DNA of 37,313 nt, taken from positions 1 through 37,313 of the forward strand of contig CALJLA010000033.1 in assembly GCA_937983055.1 (NCBI GenBank), given 5' to 3'. Under the pieces are notes generated by a model that saw only the letters and a list, made by a program, of their open reading frames with translations, had not been told where the DNA came from and did not search any database. The translations under genes were made by a program, and so were the position numbers. This stretch comes from an uncultured Pseudomonadota bacterium (GTDB lineage Bacteria; Pseudomonadota; Gammaproteobacteria; Burkholderiales; Eutrophovitaceae). Shown piece by piece: positions 25,874 through 32,874 of this stretch (the stretch's first letter is position 1; every line of letters starts with the position of its first letter).

Positions 25874-26518
25874 TCAAGCCTCTATGAGCCCAGCGCGCAT
25901 CGCTATTAAGGCCAATTCCGCCGAATTCGATGCCCCCAGCTTCTGCTTGATGTTGTACAGATGGGTCCCGACTGTGCGCGGGCTCAGGGACATGACCTCG
26001 GCGATTTCCTGCACCGACTGCCCCTTGGCAAGGGCGAGGAAGACCTTGAACTCCTTTTCGCTCAAGGCATCGACGGGGTTTCGCGCCCCCGAAAGCTGCT
26101 GCATCGCTAACTGCTGGGCGATTTCCGGCTCCAGATAGGTCTTTCCCTGATGCACCTGGCGAATCGCCTTGATGAGTTCTTCCGCCGCGGTTCGTTTGGT
26201 CAGGTAGCCCGCCGCGCCGGCCTTCAAGACCCGGCGCGCGTGCATTGCGTCTTCATGGGCGGACAGCACCAGGATGCGCGCGGCCGGCTCACGCGCGATG
26301 ATGCGATCGATCGCTTCCAGCCCCCCAATCCCGGGCATCGAGATGTCCATGACGATCACGTCGGGTCTAACCTCGGAGAAGCGCTTGACGGCTTCCTCGC
26401 CGCTGTCCGCCTCGGCGACGACCTTGATGTCGCTCGCGCCTTCCAGCAGCAACCGGAAACCCATGCGCACGACCGCATGGTCGTCGACAAGCATGGTGGT
26501 GATCGTGCGCTCTGTCAT
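25874..26518 (-). CDS. NarL/FixJ-family response regulator
   Basis: A 214-residue two-component response regulator. The receiver domain (about 1-125) has the acidic pair Asp12/Asp13, the phosphorylation site Asp58 in VIVMDISMPG, the switch Ser in LVLSAHED and Lys108 in YLTKRT. The LuxR-type helix-turn-helix (about 148-208) reads LSEKEFKVFLALAKGQSVQEI then MSLSPRTVGTHLYNIKQKL. It starts 14 nt after the kinase gene and ends 166 nt before the second pqqA. In Pseudomonas and methylotrophs, regulators of this class (ExaE, AgmR/ErbR, MxaB) control pqq and alcohol-oxidation genes, so control of this island is likely but inferred. Confidence 0.93.
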   Translation of the reverse strand: MTERTITTMLVDDHAVVRMGFRLLLEGASDIKVVAEADSGEEAVKRFSEVRPDVIVMDISMPGIGGLEAIDRIIAREPAARILVLSAHEDAMHARRVLKAGAAGYLTKRTAAEELIKAIRQVHQGKTYLEPEIAQQLAMQQLSGARNPVDALSEKEFKVFLALAKGQSVQEIAEVMSLSPRTVGTHLYNIKQKLGASNSAELALIAMRAGLIEA

Positions 26519-26532
26519 CTCCTCACCAAATA

Positions 26533-28284
26533 TCAGGATTCAATGGCATCGGCCTGCGCAACAGGCGTCACCGGCAGTACCGCACGCACGGTAACACCCT
26601 CCCCGGGCTCGCCTGCGATCTCGAAGCGCCCCCCAAGCCCTTGGACACGTTCGCGCATCCCCATAATTCCGAATCGGCGGAGGTCCTGATCGTCCCCCGT
26701 CCCAAGCCCCCTGCCATTATCGCGCACCGTTACGACCAGCGCGTCGCCGAGCATCTGGTCGCACGCCCGGGTCACGCTCACCTTGCCGCGATCTGCGGCC
26801 GAGTGCCGCACAATATTGGTGAGGCATTCCTGCACCAGCCGGTAAACGACGATATTCACGTCCTCGCTCAAGCCGTCGACGTCCGCTCCGAGTAACAGCT
26901 CGAGCTCGATTTCCGGGTGCCGCTTGCGCCAACTCGAAATGGCGTCTTCCAGCGTTGCACTGAGACCGAGATGGTCGAGTCCGCTCGGCCGCAGCTGCCG
27001 GATAATCCCATGAACGACATCATAGATATGCGATGCAACCGAGACGATGGTCCGGGCGTTGGTCTGGGTTTCCGCCGAGGATGATTCGGTGCGATTGGCA
27101 ATCGCCGTGCCGATTGTCTTGATGGCGGTGACACACTGCCCCAATTCGTCGTGCAGCTCGCGTGCAATGGCGCGACGCTCCTCCTCAAGGCGCGACTGCA
27201 CCAGCTGGGTAAACCGGCGATTCTGTTCCAGCTCGCGCTCCGCAGCCTGCATCAGCTTGTGCTCGGTGATGTCACGCATGCTGCAGATTTCGCCAATGAC
27301 CATATTCGTTGCCGGATCCACCAGCGGTGCCGCTGCAAGCGAAACGTCGATGCGGCGGCCGTCCTTGCCCTGGCGCACGGTCTCGAGAATTTCGATCGGC
27401 TTGCGCTGGCGAATCGACTCGAGCGTGTCCTCGATCTCCCCCTGTCGGTCCTGGGGCGCAATCAGCATGGCCGATTGCCCGACAATCTCGTCGGCCGAGT
27501 AACCGAACATCCGTGCCGCGGCTGCATTCCAGAACGAGATCCTGCCGTGCAGGTCGTGAATCAGGATGGCGTCGCTCGATTGCTGCGCGATCAGTGCCAG
27601 GCGCTGATTCTCGGCAAGCGATTCCTGCAGCGCATGGGCCATGCGGTTGAACGTATGGCTTATCGATGAAAACTCGGGCAAACGGTAGTCAGGCAGGCGC
27701 GCATCGAAACGCCCCTGCTCCATTTCCGACAGCCCCCCGAGAATGGATTCCAGGGGCCGAAGCCAGCGGCCGAGCAACCAGAACACCGATACAGTCAGGA
27801 GCAGGTAGAAACCCAGCGCCAGCCACGCAAAATGCCTGACGTCGTCCCAGGCATCCAGGATAGAGCGCGAGGCGTCCGGAGTGACGACGATCGTGCCGTT
27901 AGGCAGATTCAGTCGAAAGTCGCCGATTCGGGGATGCACGAGCTGCGTGAACCATTCCGGCGCCCATCGCCCCTGCTTGTACACCGACGGCGGCGATTCG
28001 TAGATCAGTTCGTCGTACTCATCGTACAGGCGGATTTCGTTCGCTCTAACGCGACCGACATGCTGAAGGAAGCCCAGCAGGGCCTCGTTTCGCTGCCCCG
28101 GATTGTATGCGGACCGCGTGTTCGCGATGACCGTTTCCATCATCTGAACGGTCACGCGAGTCCCGGCCTCGATTTCCTCCCTGATCGAGCGCTTGAGATC
28201 GTTGAGCAGAACCTGGCCGGTCATGATCGTGAACACGAGCATGACCAGCGTGATCGCCAGGTTTATCCTGAAGCGCAGACTCAT
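26533..28284 (-). CDS. PAS-domain sensor histidine kinase (HisKA_3 type)
   Basis: A 583-residue membrane kinase, partner of the regulator 14 nt downstream. TM1 is about residues 8-27, a periplasmic sensor of about 120 residues follows, and TM2 is about 152-172. HAMP (about 173-226) begins LGRWLRPLESILGGLSEMEQG. PAS (about 230-345) contains SDAILIHDLHGRISFWNAAAA. The phosphoacceptor His378 is in IARELHDELGQ, and the ATPase has the N-box ECLTNIVRHS and DNGRGLG. The sensor contains no motif I recognise. The ATG at 28282-28284 overlaps the iminopeptidase stop as ATGA; longer frames run inside that gene. Confidence 0.93.
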   Translation of the reverse strand: MSLRFRINLAITLVMLVFTIMTGQVLLNDLKRSIREEIEAGTRVTVQMMETVIANTRSAYNPGQRNEALLGFLQHVGRVRANEIRLYDEYDELIYESPPSVYKQGRWAPEWFTQLVHPRIGDFRLNLPNGTIVVTPDASRSILDAWDDVRHFAWLALGFYLLLTVSVFWLLGRWLRPLESILGGLSEMEQGRFDARLPDYRLPEFSSISHTFNRMAHALQESLAENQRLALIAQQSSDAILIHDLHGRISFWNAAAARMFGYSADEIVGQSAMLIAPQDRQGEIEDTLESIRQRKPIEILETVRQGKDGRRIDVSLAAAPLVDPATNMVIGEICSMRDITEHKLMQAAERELEQNRRFTQLVQSRLEEERRAIARELHDELGQCVTAIKTIGTAIANRTESSSAETQTNARTIVSVASHIYDVVHGIIRQLRPSGLDHLGLSATLEDAISSWRKRHPEIELELLLGADVDGLSEDVNIVVYRLVQECLTNIVRHSAADRGKVSVTRACDQMLGDALVVTVRDNGRGLGTGDDQDLRRFGIMGMRERVQGLGGRFEIAGEPGEGVTVRAVLPVTPVAQADAIES

Positions 28285-29240
28285 GACGAAATCGTCCGTT
28301 CCAGCATGTCGTCCGCGGCCCGGCGCAGTGCGCTGGCCATTTCCGGCTCGGTGCCCGAATGCCTGCCCAGTTCGACCATGCGCAGCTCGCAGGCAGGCAG
28401 GCGCCGGGACAACTCGTACGCCGTTACGGGAGGGCACACCATGTCAAGTCGGCCCTGAACCAGTATCGCGGGGCTCTGTATGCGCCAGGCATTGTCGAGC
28501 AATTCTCCCTCGCGAAGGAAGCAACCCGCGGCGAGATAGTGCAGCTGCACCCGGGTGCGGGCCAGCACAGCATCGTCGTCAGCATTGGGCGGCGCCGCCG
28601 GCGCCGATGTTCCGATGCTCATGAGCCGGTCTTCATACTGCATCCACCGCCGGGCCGCCGCCAGAGCCGCTGCGCGCTGCGGATGATTCACCTCGGCATG
28701 ATAACGCCCGATCAAGTCGCCTGACATTTCGGCCTCGAGTCCGGCCACGTGTTCGGGAACGAACGCGCGCAGTCCGCGCAGGTACCACTCGAGCTCGCGG
28801 CGGGAACCCAGGAAGATGCCTCGCAGAATGAGCCCCGCGACCCGCCGCGGATATGCCATTGCATCGGCAAGCGCAAGCGTGGGTCCCCATGACCCACCGA
28901 ACAGCAACCATTGCTCCACGCCCAGCCGCCGGCGCAGGCACTCGATGTCGTTCACAAGGTGGGCCGTCGTGTTGTTCCGGACCTCGCCCAACGGGGTCGA
29001 CTGCCCGCAGCCGCGCTGGTCGAAGAGCACTATCCGGAACGCGGAAGGATTGAAATACCGGCGATGCTGCACGCGCGTGCTGCTGCCCGGACCGCCGTGC
29101 AGAAACAGTACCGCCTTGCCTTCGGGGTTGCCGCTTTCCTCGTAGTACAGGCTGTGCGTACTGTCCGCCTCCATGCGACCGGTCGCATAAGGCTCGATCG
29201 GGGGGTAAAGCTGCTCCACGCGCCCGTTGTCGGGAATCAC
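28281..29240 (-). CDS. proline iminopeptidase-like alpha/beta hydrolase
   Basis: A 319-residue S33-family hydrolase; proline iminopeptidases remove N-terminal proline from peptides. Visible are the oxyanion loop HGGPGSS, DQRGCGQST, the nucleophile elbow GGSWG (Ser near 117), a catalytic Asp in VQGRLDMVCPP, and the histidine in LGRHSGTEPEM. No signal peptide, so probably cytoplasmic. The start at GTG 29238-29240 lacks an RBS; a GTG seven codons later (EQLYPPIEPY) is equally possible and closer to family starts. It lies 18 nt after tonB and is coupled to the kinase by a 4-nt overlap. PqqA must be proteolysed after cross-linking, so a role there is a possibility only. Confidence 0.85.
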   Translation of the reverse strand: MIPDNGRVEQLYPPIEPYATGRMEADSTHSLYYEESGNPEGKAVLFLHGGPGSSTRVQHRRYFNPSAFRIVLFDQRGCGQSTPLGEVRNNTTAHLVNDIECLRRRLGVEQWLLFGGSWGPTLALADAMAYPRRVAGLILRGIFLGSRRELEWYLRGLRAFVPEHVAGLEAEMSGDLIGRYHAEVNHPQRAAALAAARRWMQYEDRLMSIGTSAPAAPPNADDDAVLARTRVQLHYLAAGCFLREGELLDNAWRIQSPAILVQGRLDMVCPPVTAYELSRRLPACELRMVELGRHSGTEPEMASALRRAADDMLERTISS

Positions 29241-29258
29241 TGCGGGCGCACGACGGTG

Positions 29259-30518
29259 TCAGGAATCCTGAAGGCGGAACACGATCGGGATCTTGATCTC
29301 TCTGCCGAACAATCCCTGAGGCGCTTCCGGCAGCGGTGTCGCCCGCCGCACCATCTCCACTGCCTCATGGTCCAGCACCTCCCGGCCGCTGCTCTTCGCC
29401 AGCACGATGTCGGTGACTTTTCCCCGAGTATCGAAACGCACCATCACCTCTGCCGTGCCCTCCCAGCCGCGACGCTGCGCAACCAGCGGATACCGTTGAT
29501 ATTTCTTGACCTGCGTGGACACCTGCTGGCTGAAGCTCCTGGACAGCACGCCCACCTGGGCGTCGTCGGCACGGCCCGCCGTTTCCGGCAGCGGCGCAAC
29601 CGGCAGCCTTGGTGCAGCGACCGGCGCGGGCGTCGGCAGGGCCGCGACCGGGCCCGGTTCGGGTCGCGCTGGCACGGGACGCGGTGCCACCGGGGCCACC
29701 GGCTGGGTTCGCGCAACCGGTGCGGGCAAGGGCGGCGCTGCCGGAGGCGGCGCCTCAACTCGCGGAGTTACGGCAGGGACGGGCGTCGGCTGCGGCCGGT
29801 CTTGCGCGACGCGCGGGGCCGGCGCCGGGTCGCGCGGTCGCTCCAGCGGCGGCATTGCCAGTTCGGGGCGCTCGATCGCTTGCACCGGTGGCGGCTGTGT
29901 CGGCGCGGGGGCCACGGGCCGGTCGAGAACAGGTTCCGGACGGGGCAGCTGCGGTGGCGGCACGACCGGATCGACTTCGCGCCGCGCCTCCGGCGGCAGC
30001 GCCAGTTCCGGGCGCTCCGGAGCCTGCACCGTCGGCTGCCGCATGATCAGCGGCAGCTCCTGTTGCTGCGGTTGCGGCCGGGGTTCGAGCGAACGCTCGG
30101 GGCGCGGCTGAACCTGAGGCGGGGGCGCCACTTCGGCGCGCGCGAGTGGCGGCGGCTGCGGTCTGTCAGGTTGCTGCAGTTCCGGGGGCGGCGGGGGCGA
30201 AAGTTCCGGCTGCACCTGCGCTAACGGCTGCTCAAGCGGGCGCAGCGGCCGTTCGAGTGGCGCGAACTCCGGGCGGGCGGGCGCCGCCTGCTGTCGCGGA
30301 CGAGCAGGCGTTACCAGAGGCTCCTGTGCCGGCATTATCTGCACGCTGAGCACCTTGGGCGGCTCGGTCACCGCCGGCCTGAATCCTGGTACGAACGCGA
30401 TCAGCCCCGCGTGCACCAGTACCGACGCCGCGAACGCAACCTGGAACGATCGCGCGCGGTACCAGTCGGTGAATAGCGGTGGCGGAAGAACCACCCTGTC
30501 GAGGGTTGCTTCAGACAT
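29259..30518 (-). CDS. tonB: TonB-family energy transducer with a very long proline-rich linker
   Basis: TonB carries energy from the inner membrane ExbBD motor to outer-membrane receptors. This protein has 419 residues, against 239 in E. coli. A short cytoplasmic start and one transmembrane helix (about 25-45, VAFAASVLVHAGLIAFVPGF, with the expected His) are followed by about 280 residues very rich in Pro, Glu, Arg and Ala (about 50-325). The C-terminal domain starts at VKKYQRYPLVAQRRGWEGTAEV and continues with VTDIVLAKSSG and HEAVEMVRRATPLP. No exbB or exbD is in the window. It is divergent from pqqA-E and heads the minus-strand genes leading to the PqqU-like receptor, so it may serve that receptor. 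Confidence 0.93.
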   Translation of the reverse strand: MSEATLDRVVLPPPLFTDWYRARSFQVAFAASVLVHAGLIAFVPGFRPAVTEPPKVLSVQIMPAQEPLVTPARPRQQAAPARPEFAPLERPLRPLEQPLAQVQPELSPPPPPELQQPDRPQPPPLARAEVAPPPQVQPRPERSLEPRPQPQQQELPLIMRQPTVQAPERPELALPPEARREVDPVVPPPQLPRPEPVLDRPVAPAPTQPPPVQAIERPELAMPPLERPRDPAPAPRVAQDRPQPTPVPAVTPRVEAPPPAAPPLPAPVARTQPVAPVAPRPVPARPEPGPVAALPTPAPVAAPRLPVAPLPETAGRADDAQVGVLSRSFSQQVSTQVKKYQRYPLVAQRRGWEGTAEVMVRFDTRGKVTDIVLAKSSGREVLDHEAVEMVRRATPLPEAPQGLFGREIKIPIVFRLQDS

Positions 30519-30568
30519 GGGGTCAGACTATGCAAGCCATTGACCGAAGTAAAGTTTTCGTTCACAAA

Positions 30569-30585
30569 CTCATGAAAATCATGAG
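30569..30585 (+). promoter_or_regulatory. pqqA-associated palindrome, copy 1
   Basis: CTCATGA-AAA-TCATGAG is a perfect 7-bp inverted repeat with a 3-nt spacer. It lies 50 nt upstream of tonB and 186 nt upstream of the first pqqA, so one bound regulator could act on both directions. The near-identical copy at 25816 precedes the second pqqA. Confidence 0.7.
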
Positions 30586-30620
30586 CGCCAATTGCTGATT
30601 TTTCAGACGCGTGGATTCAT

Positions 30621-30693
30621 TCGCGCCTGCACAATAGCTTCCACCTGTAATGCGGAAAACGCGATCTTCAAGTGTTTAAGGTCGCGCCTGCAC
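30621..30693. repeat. 12-bp direct repeat in the tonB-pqqA intergenic region
   Basis: TCGCGCCTGCAC occurs at 30621-30632 and again at 30682-30693, 61 nt apart from start to start (about six helical turns). The 253-nt region between tonB and pqqA also holds the palindrome at 30569; I see no obvious sigma70 promoter in it. Confidence 0.5.
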
Positions 30694-30771
30694 GGCGGGT
30701 TGGCGGGGCAACGGACGTCCCGGCACAAAAAGAGTTCGCGATTCTAACCAAACTTTGTGGAGACTTTTGCC

Positions 30772-30843
30772 ATGTGGACCAAGCCCGAGTACACCGAAAT
30801 GCGTTTTGGCTTTGAAGTGACGATGTACATCGCCAACCGCTAA
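30772..30843 (+). CDS. pqqA: PQQ precursor peptide PqqA, first copy
   Basis: The 23-residue precursor of PQQ, starting MWTKPEYTEMR and ending FGFEVTMYIANR; Glu15 and Tyr19 become the cofactor. TGGAGAC is 8 nt before the ATG. It heads the pqqABCDE-ABC operon, 72 nt before pqqB with a strong terminator hairpin between, the common arrangement for making much more precursor than enzyme. Its protein is identical to the copy at 25636 on the other strand. Confidence 0.97.
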   Translation: MWTKPEYTEMRFGFEVTMYIANR

Positions 30844-30860
30844 TCGCAGCGGCGTAATCG

Positions 30861-30892
30861 CGAAAGCCCCTGATAGGGGCTTTCGTTTTTTC
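30861..30892 (+). terminator. terminator/attenuator between pqqA and pqqB
   Basis: A perfect 10-bp stem CGAAAGCCCC / GGGGCTTTCG with loop TGATA and a T run. It begins 17 nt after the pqqA stop. Readthrough would supply the downstream genes. Confidence 0.93.
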
Positions 30893-30915
30893 GGCGACAT
30901 CAAACTGCTCAAACA

Positions 30916-31830
30916 ATGAAGATCCGAGTTCTGGGTTCCGCCGCCGGCGGAGGATTCCCGCAGTGGAACTGCAACTGCCCTAACTGCGACGGATTGCGCA
31001 AAGGCGCCCTTCGCGCCCGGCCTCGCACGCAATCCTCGATCGCAGTATCCGCGGACGGTACCGACTGGGTGCTGTTCAACGCCTCGCCTGACCTCCTGGC
31101 GCAGTTTCGCGCCTTTCCGGGACTGCAGCCTGCGCGGGCTATTCGCGACACCGCCATGCGTGCGGTGGTCCTCATGGACGCGCAGATCGACCACACGACG
31201 GGCCTGCTGATGCTGCGCGAAGGGCCACCGCTGGAACTGTACTGCACAGAGATGGTTCGGGAGGACCTCACCACCGGCAACCCGCTTTTCAACATCCTTC
31301 AGCATTATTGCGGCGTGAACTGGCATCGCCTGCCGACCGAATCGGGCAACGAATTTTCGGTAAACGGGGCCGGTCCGCTGCGCTTCACCGCCGTGCCGCT
31401 CGCGAGCAAGGCGCCGCCCTACTCCCCGCACCGCAACGACCCGCACGAAGGCGACAACATCGGCATGCGAATCGTCGACCCGCGCAACGGGAAGTCGCTG
31501 TTTTATGCCCCGGGCCTGGGTGAGATCGAACCGCACCTGAAACCGTTCATGGAAGAGGCGGACTGCCTTCTCGTCGATGGCACCTGCTGGACCGATGACG
31601 AGCTCATCGCACTGGGTATTGCCAAGAAGCGCTCGCGCGACATGGGACATCTGCCGCAGTCGGGTCCCGGAGGCATGCTGGAAGTGCTGAAACCGCTCAA
31701 GGCACAGCGTAAGATTCTTATCCACATCAACAACACCAACCCGATCCTGAACGAGGATTCGGAACAGCGTCGAACCGTCGAGGCCGCCGGGATCGAAGTC
31801 GCCTTCGACGGGATGGAAATCGCGCTTTAA
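30916..31830 (+). CDS. pqqB: PQQ biosynthesis protein PqqB
   Basis: PqqB is a metallo-beta-lactamase-fold protein; it is proposed to hydroxylate the tyrosine of the cross-linked Glu-Tyr product. The 304 residues match the family length. The start KIRVLGSAAGGGFPQWNCNCPNC holds the structural zinc cysteines. The metal site appears as MDAQIDHTTGL, where canonical beta-lactamases have HxHxDH. GDNIGMRI, APGLGEI, LVDGTCWTDDE and MGHLPQSGPGGML are typical. It starts 24 nt after the pqqA-pqqB terminator and is followed 14 nt later by pqqC. Confidence 0.96.
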   Translation: MKIRVLGSAAGGGFPQWNCNCPNCDGLRKGALRARPRTQSSIAVSADGTDWVLFNASPDLLAQFRAFPGLQPARAIRDTAMRAVVLMDAQIDHTTGLLMLREGPPLELYCTEMVREDLTTGNPLFNILQHYCGVNWHRLPTESGNEFSVNGAGPLRFTAVPLASKAPPYSPHRNDPHEGDNIGMRIVDPRNGKSLFYAPGLGEIEPHLKPFMEEADCLLVDGTCWTDDELIALGIAKKRSRDMGHLPQSGPGGMLEVLKPLKAQRKILIHINNTNPILNEDSEQRRTVEAAGIEVAFDGMEIAL

Positions 31831-31844
31831 TCGAGGAGGCCGCA

Positions 31845-32588
31845 GTGGGCGCCGCAGAAAAGATGCCGTGGAACAAACAGGAGTTCGAGCAACGCCTGCG
31901 CGACAAGGGCAAGCGCTATCACATCTTCCATCCGTTCCATATCGCGATGAACAGCGGCAAGTGCACCCGCGAACAGGTGCAGGGCTGGGTGCTGAACCGC
32001 TTCTACTACCAGATCAGCATTCCCATCAAGGATGCGGCCATCCTCGCCAACATGCCGGATCGCGATCATCGGCGGGAATGGATCAAGCGCATCATCGACC
32101 ACGACGGCGTCGAGGGCGAAGATGGCGGCATCGAGGCATGGCTGCGCCTCGGAGAGGCCTGCGGCCTGAAGCGGGAGGAGATTACTTCGCTTGACCGGGT
32201 ATTGCCCGGCGTGCGCTTCGCGGTGGACGCTTACGTGAATTTTGCGCGTCGCGCGCCGTGGCAGGAGGCGGTGTGCTCGTCGCTTACGGAACTGTTCGCG
32301 CCGCAGATTCACCAGAAGCGGCTGGACAACTGGCCGCAGTACTATCCGTGGATCGAGTCCAGCGGCTATGCCTACTTCCGCAAGCGCCTTTCCGAGGCAC
32401 GCCGAGATGTGGAACACGGGCTGCGTGTGACGCTGGAGCACTTCCGTGCCCGGGCAGAGCAGGAGCGCGCACTCGACGTACTGCAGTTCAAGCTCGACGT
32501 GCTGTGGACGATGCTGGACACGATTCAGATCGCCTACGGCATCGGGCCCGACCGCGCCGGGGCGGGACAGGGGATGCCGGATGAGTGA
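31845..32588 (+). CDS. pqqC: pyrroloquinoline-quinone synthase PqqC
   Basis: PqqC is a cofactor-free oxidase catalysing the last ring closure and eight-electron oxidation to PQQ. The 247-residue helical protein opens after a GTG start (31845) with a strong GAGGAGG RBS, and has YHIFHPFHIAMNSG, WVLNRFYYQISIPIKDAAIL, and YVNFARRAPWQEAVCSSLTELF, the conserved active-site histidines, tyrosine and arginines of the family. Its stop overlaps the pqqD start by 8 nt (ATGAGTGA). Confidence 0.97.
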   Translation: MGAAEKMPWNKQEFEQRLRDKGKRYHIFHPFHIAMNSGKCTREQVQGWVLNRFYYQISIPIKDAAILANMPDRDHRREWIKRIIDHDGVEGEDGGIEAWLRLGEACGLKREEITSLDRVLPGVRFAVDAYVNFARRAPWQEAVCSSLTELFAPQIHQKRLDNWPQYYPWIESSGYAYFRKRLSEARRDVEHGLRVTLEHFRARAEQERALDVLQFKLDVLWTMLDTIQIAYGIGPDRAGAGQGMPDE

Positions 32589-32874
32589 TTCGGCGTTGTC
32601 GATTACCGGCGACAGCGTGCCGGAACTGCAACGGCAGTACCGGTTCCAATGGGAAGAAGCGCAAAAGTCGTTCGTGCTGCTCTATCCCGAGGGGATGGTA
32701 AGGCTTGCCGGCGGCGCCGGCGAGATCATGAAGCGCATCGACGGCAAGCTCAGCGTTGACCAGATCGTGAGCGACCTTGAAACCGCGTTTCCCGGCGTCG
32801 ATCTGCGCGGGGACGTACATGAATTCCTAGAGACCGCACATGCAAAAGGCTGGATCCGAATCAGGCAACATTAA
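32581..32874 (+). CDS. pqqD: PQQ biosynthesis peptide chaperone PqqD
   Basis: PqqD binds PqqA and presents it to the radical-SAM enzyme PqqE. The 97-residue protein is a single RiPP-recognition domain: YRFQWEEAQKSFVLLYPEGMVRL in the beta hairpin, then GGAGEIMKRIDGKLSVDQIVSDLE. I start at ATG 32581, coupled to pqqC by an 8-nt overlap; upstream frame is inside pqqC. Its 3' end overlaps pqqE by 35 nt, a strong coupling of the two partners, which are fused in some bacteria. Confidence 0.96.
   Translation: MSDSALSITGDSVPELQRQYRFQWEEAQKSFVLLYPEGMVRLAGGAGEIMKRIDGKLSVDQIVSDLETAFPGVDLRGDVHEFLETAHAKGWIRIRQH

Noticed and set aside
28911..30224. 437-residue plus-strand open frame opposite tonB and the iminopeptidase
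   Set aside because: Low-complexity Arg/Gly-rich shadow of the proline-rich tonB linker; no RBS and no recognisable domain.
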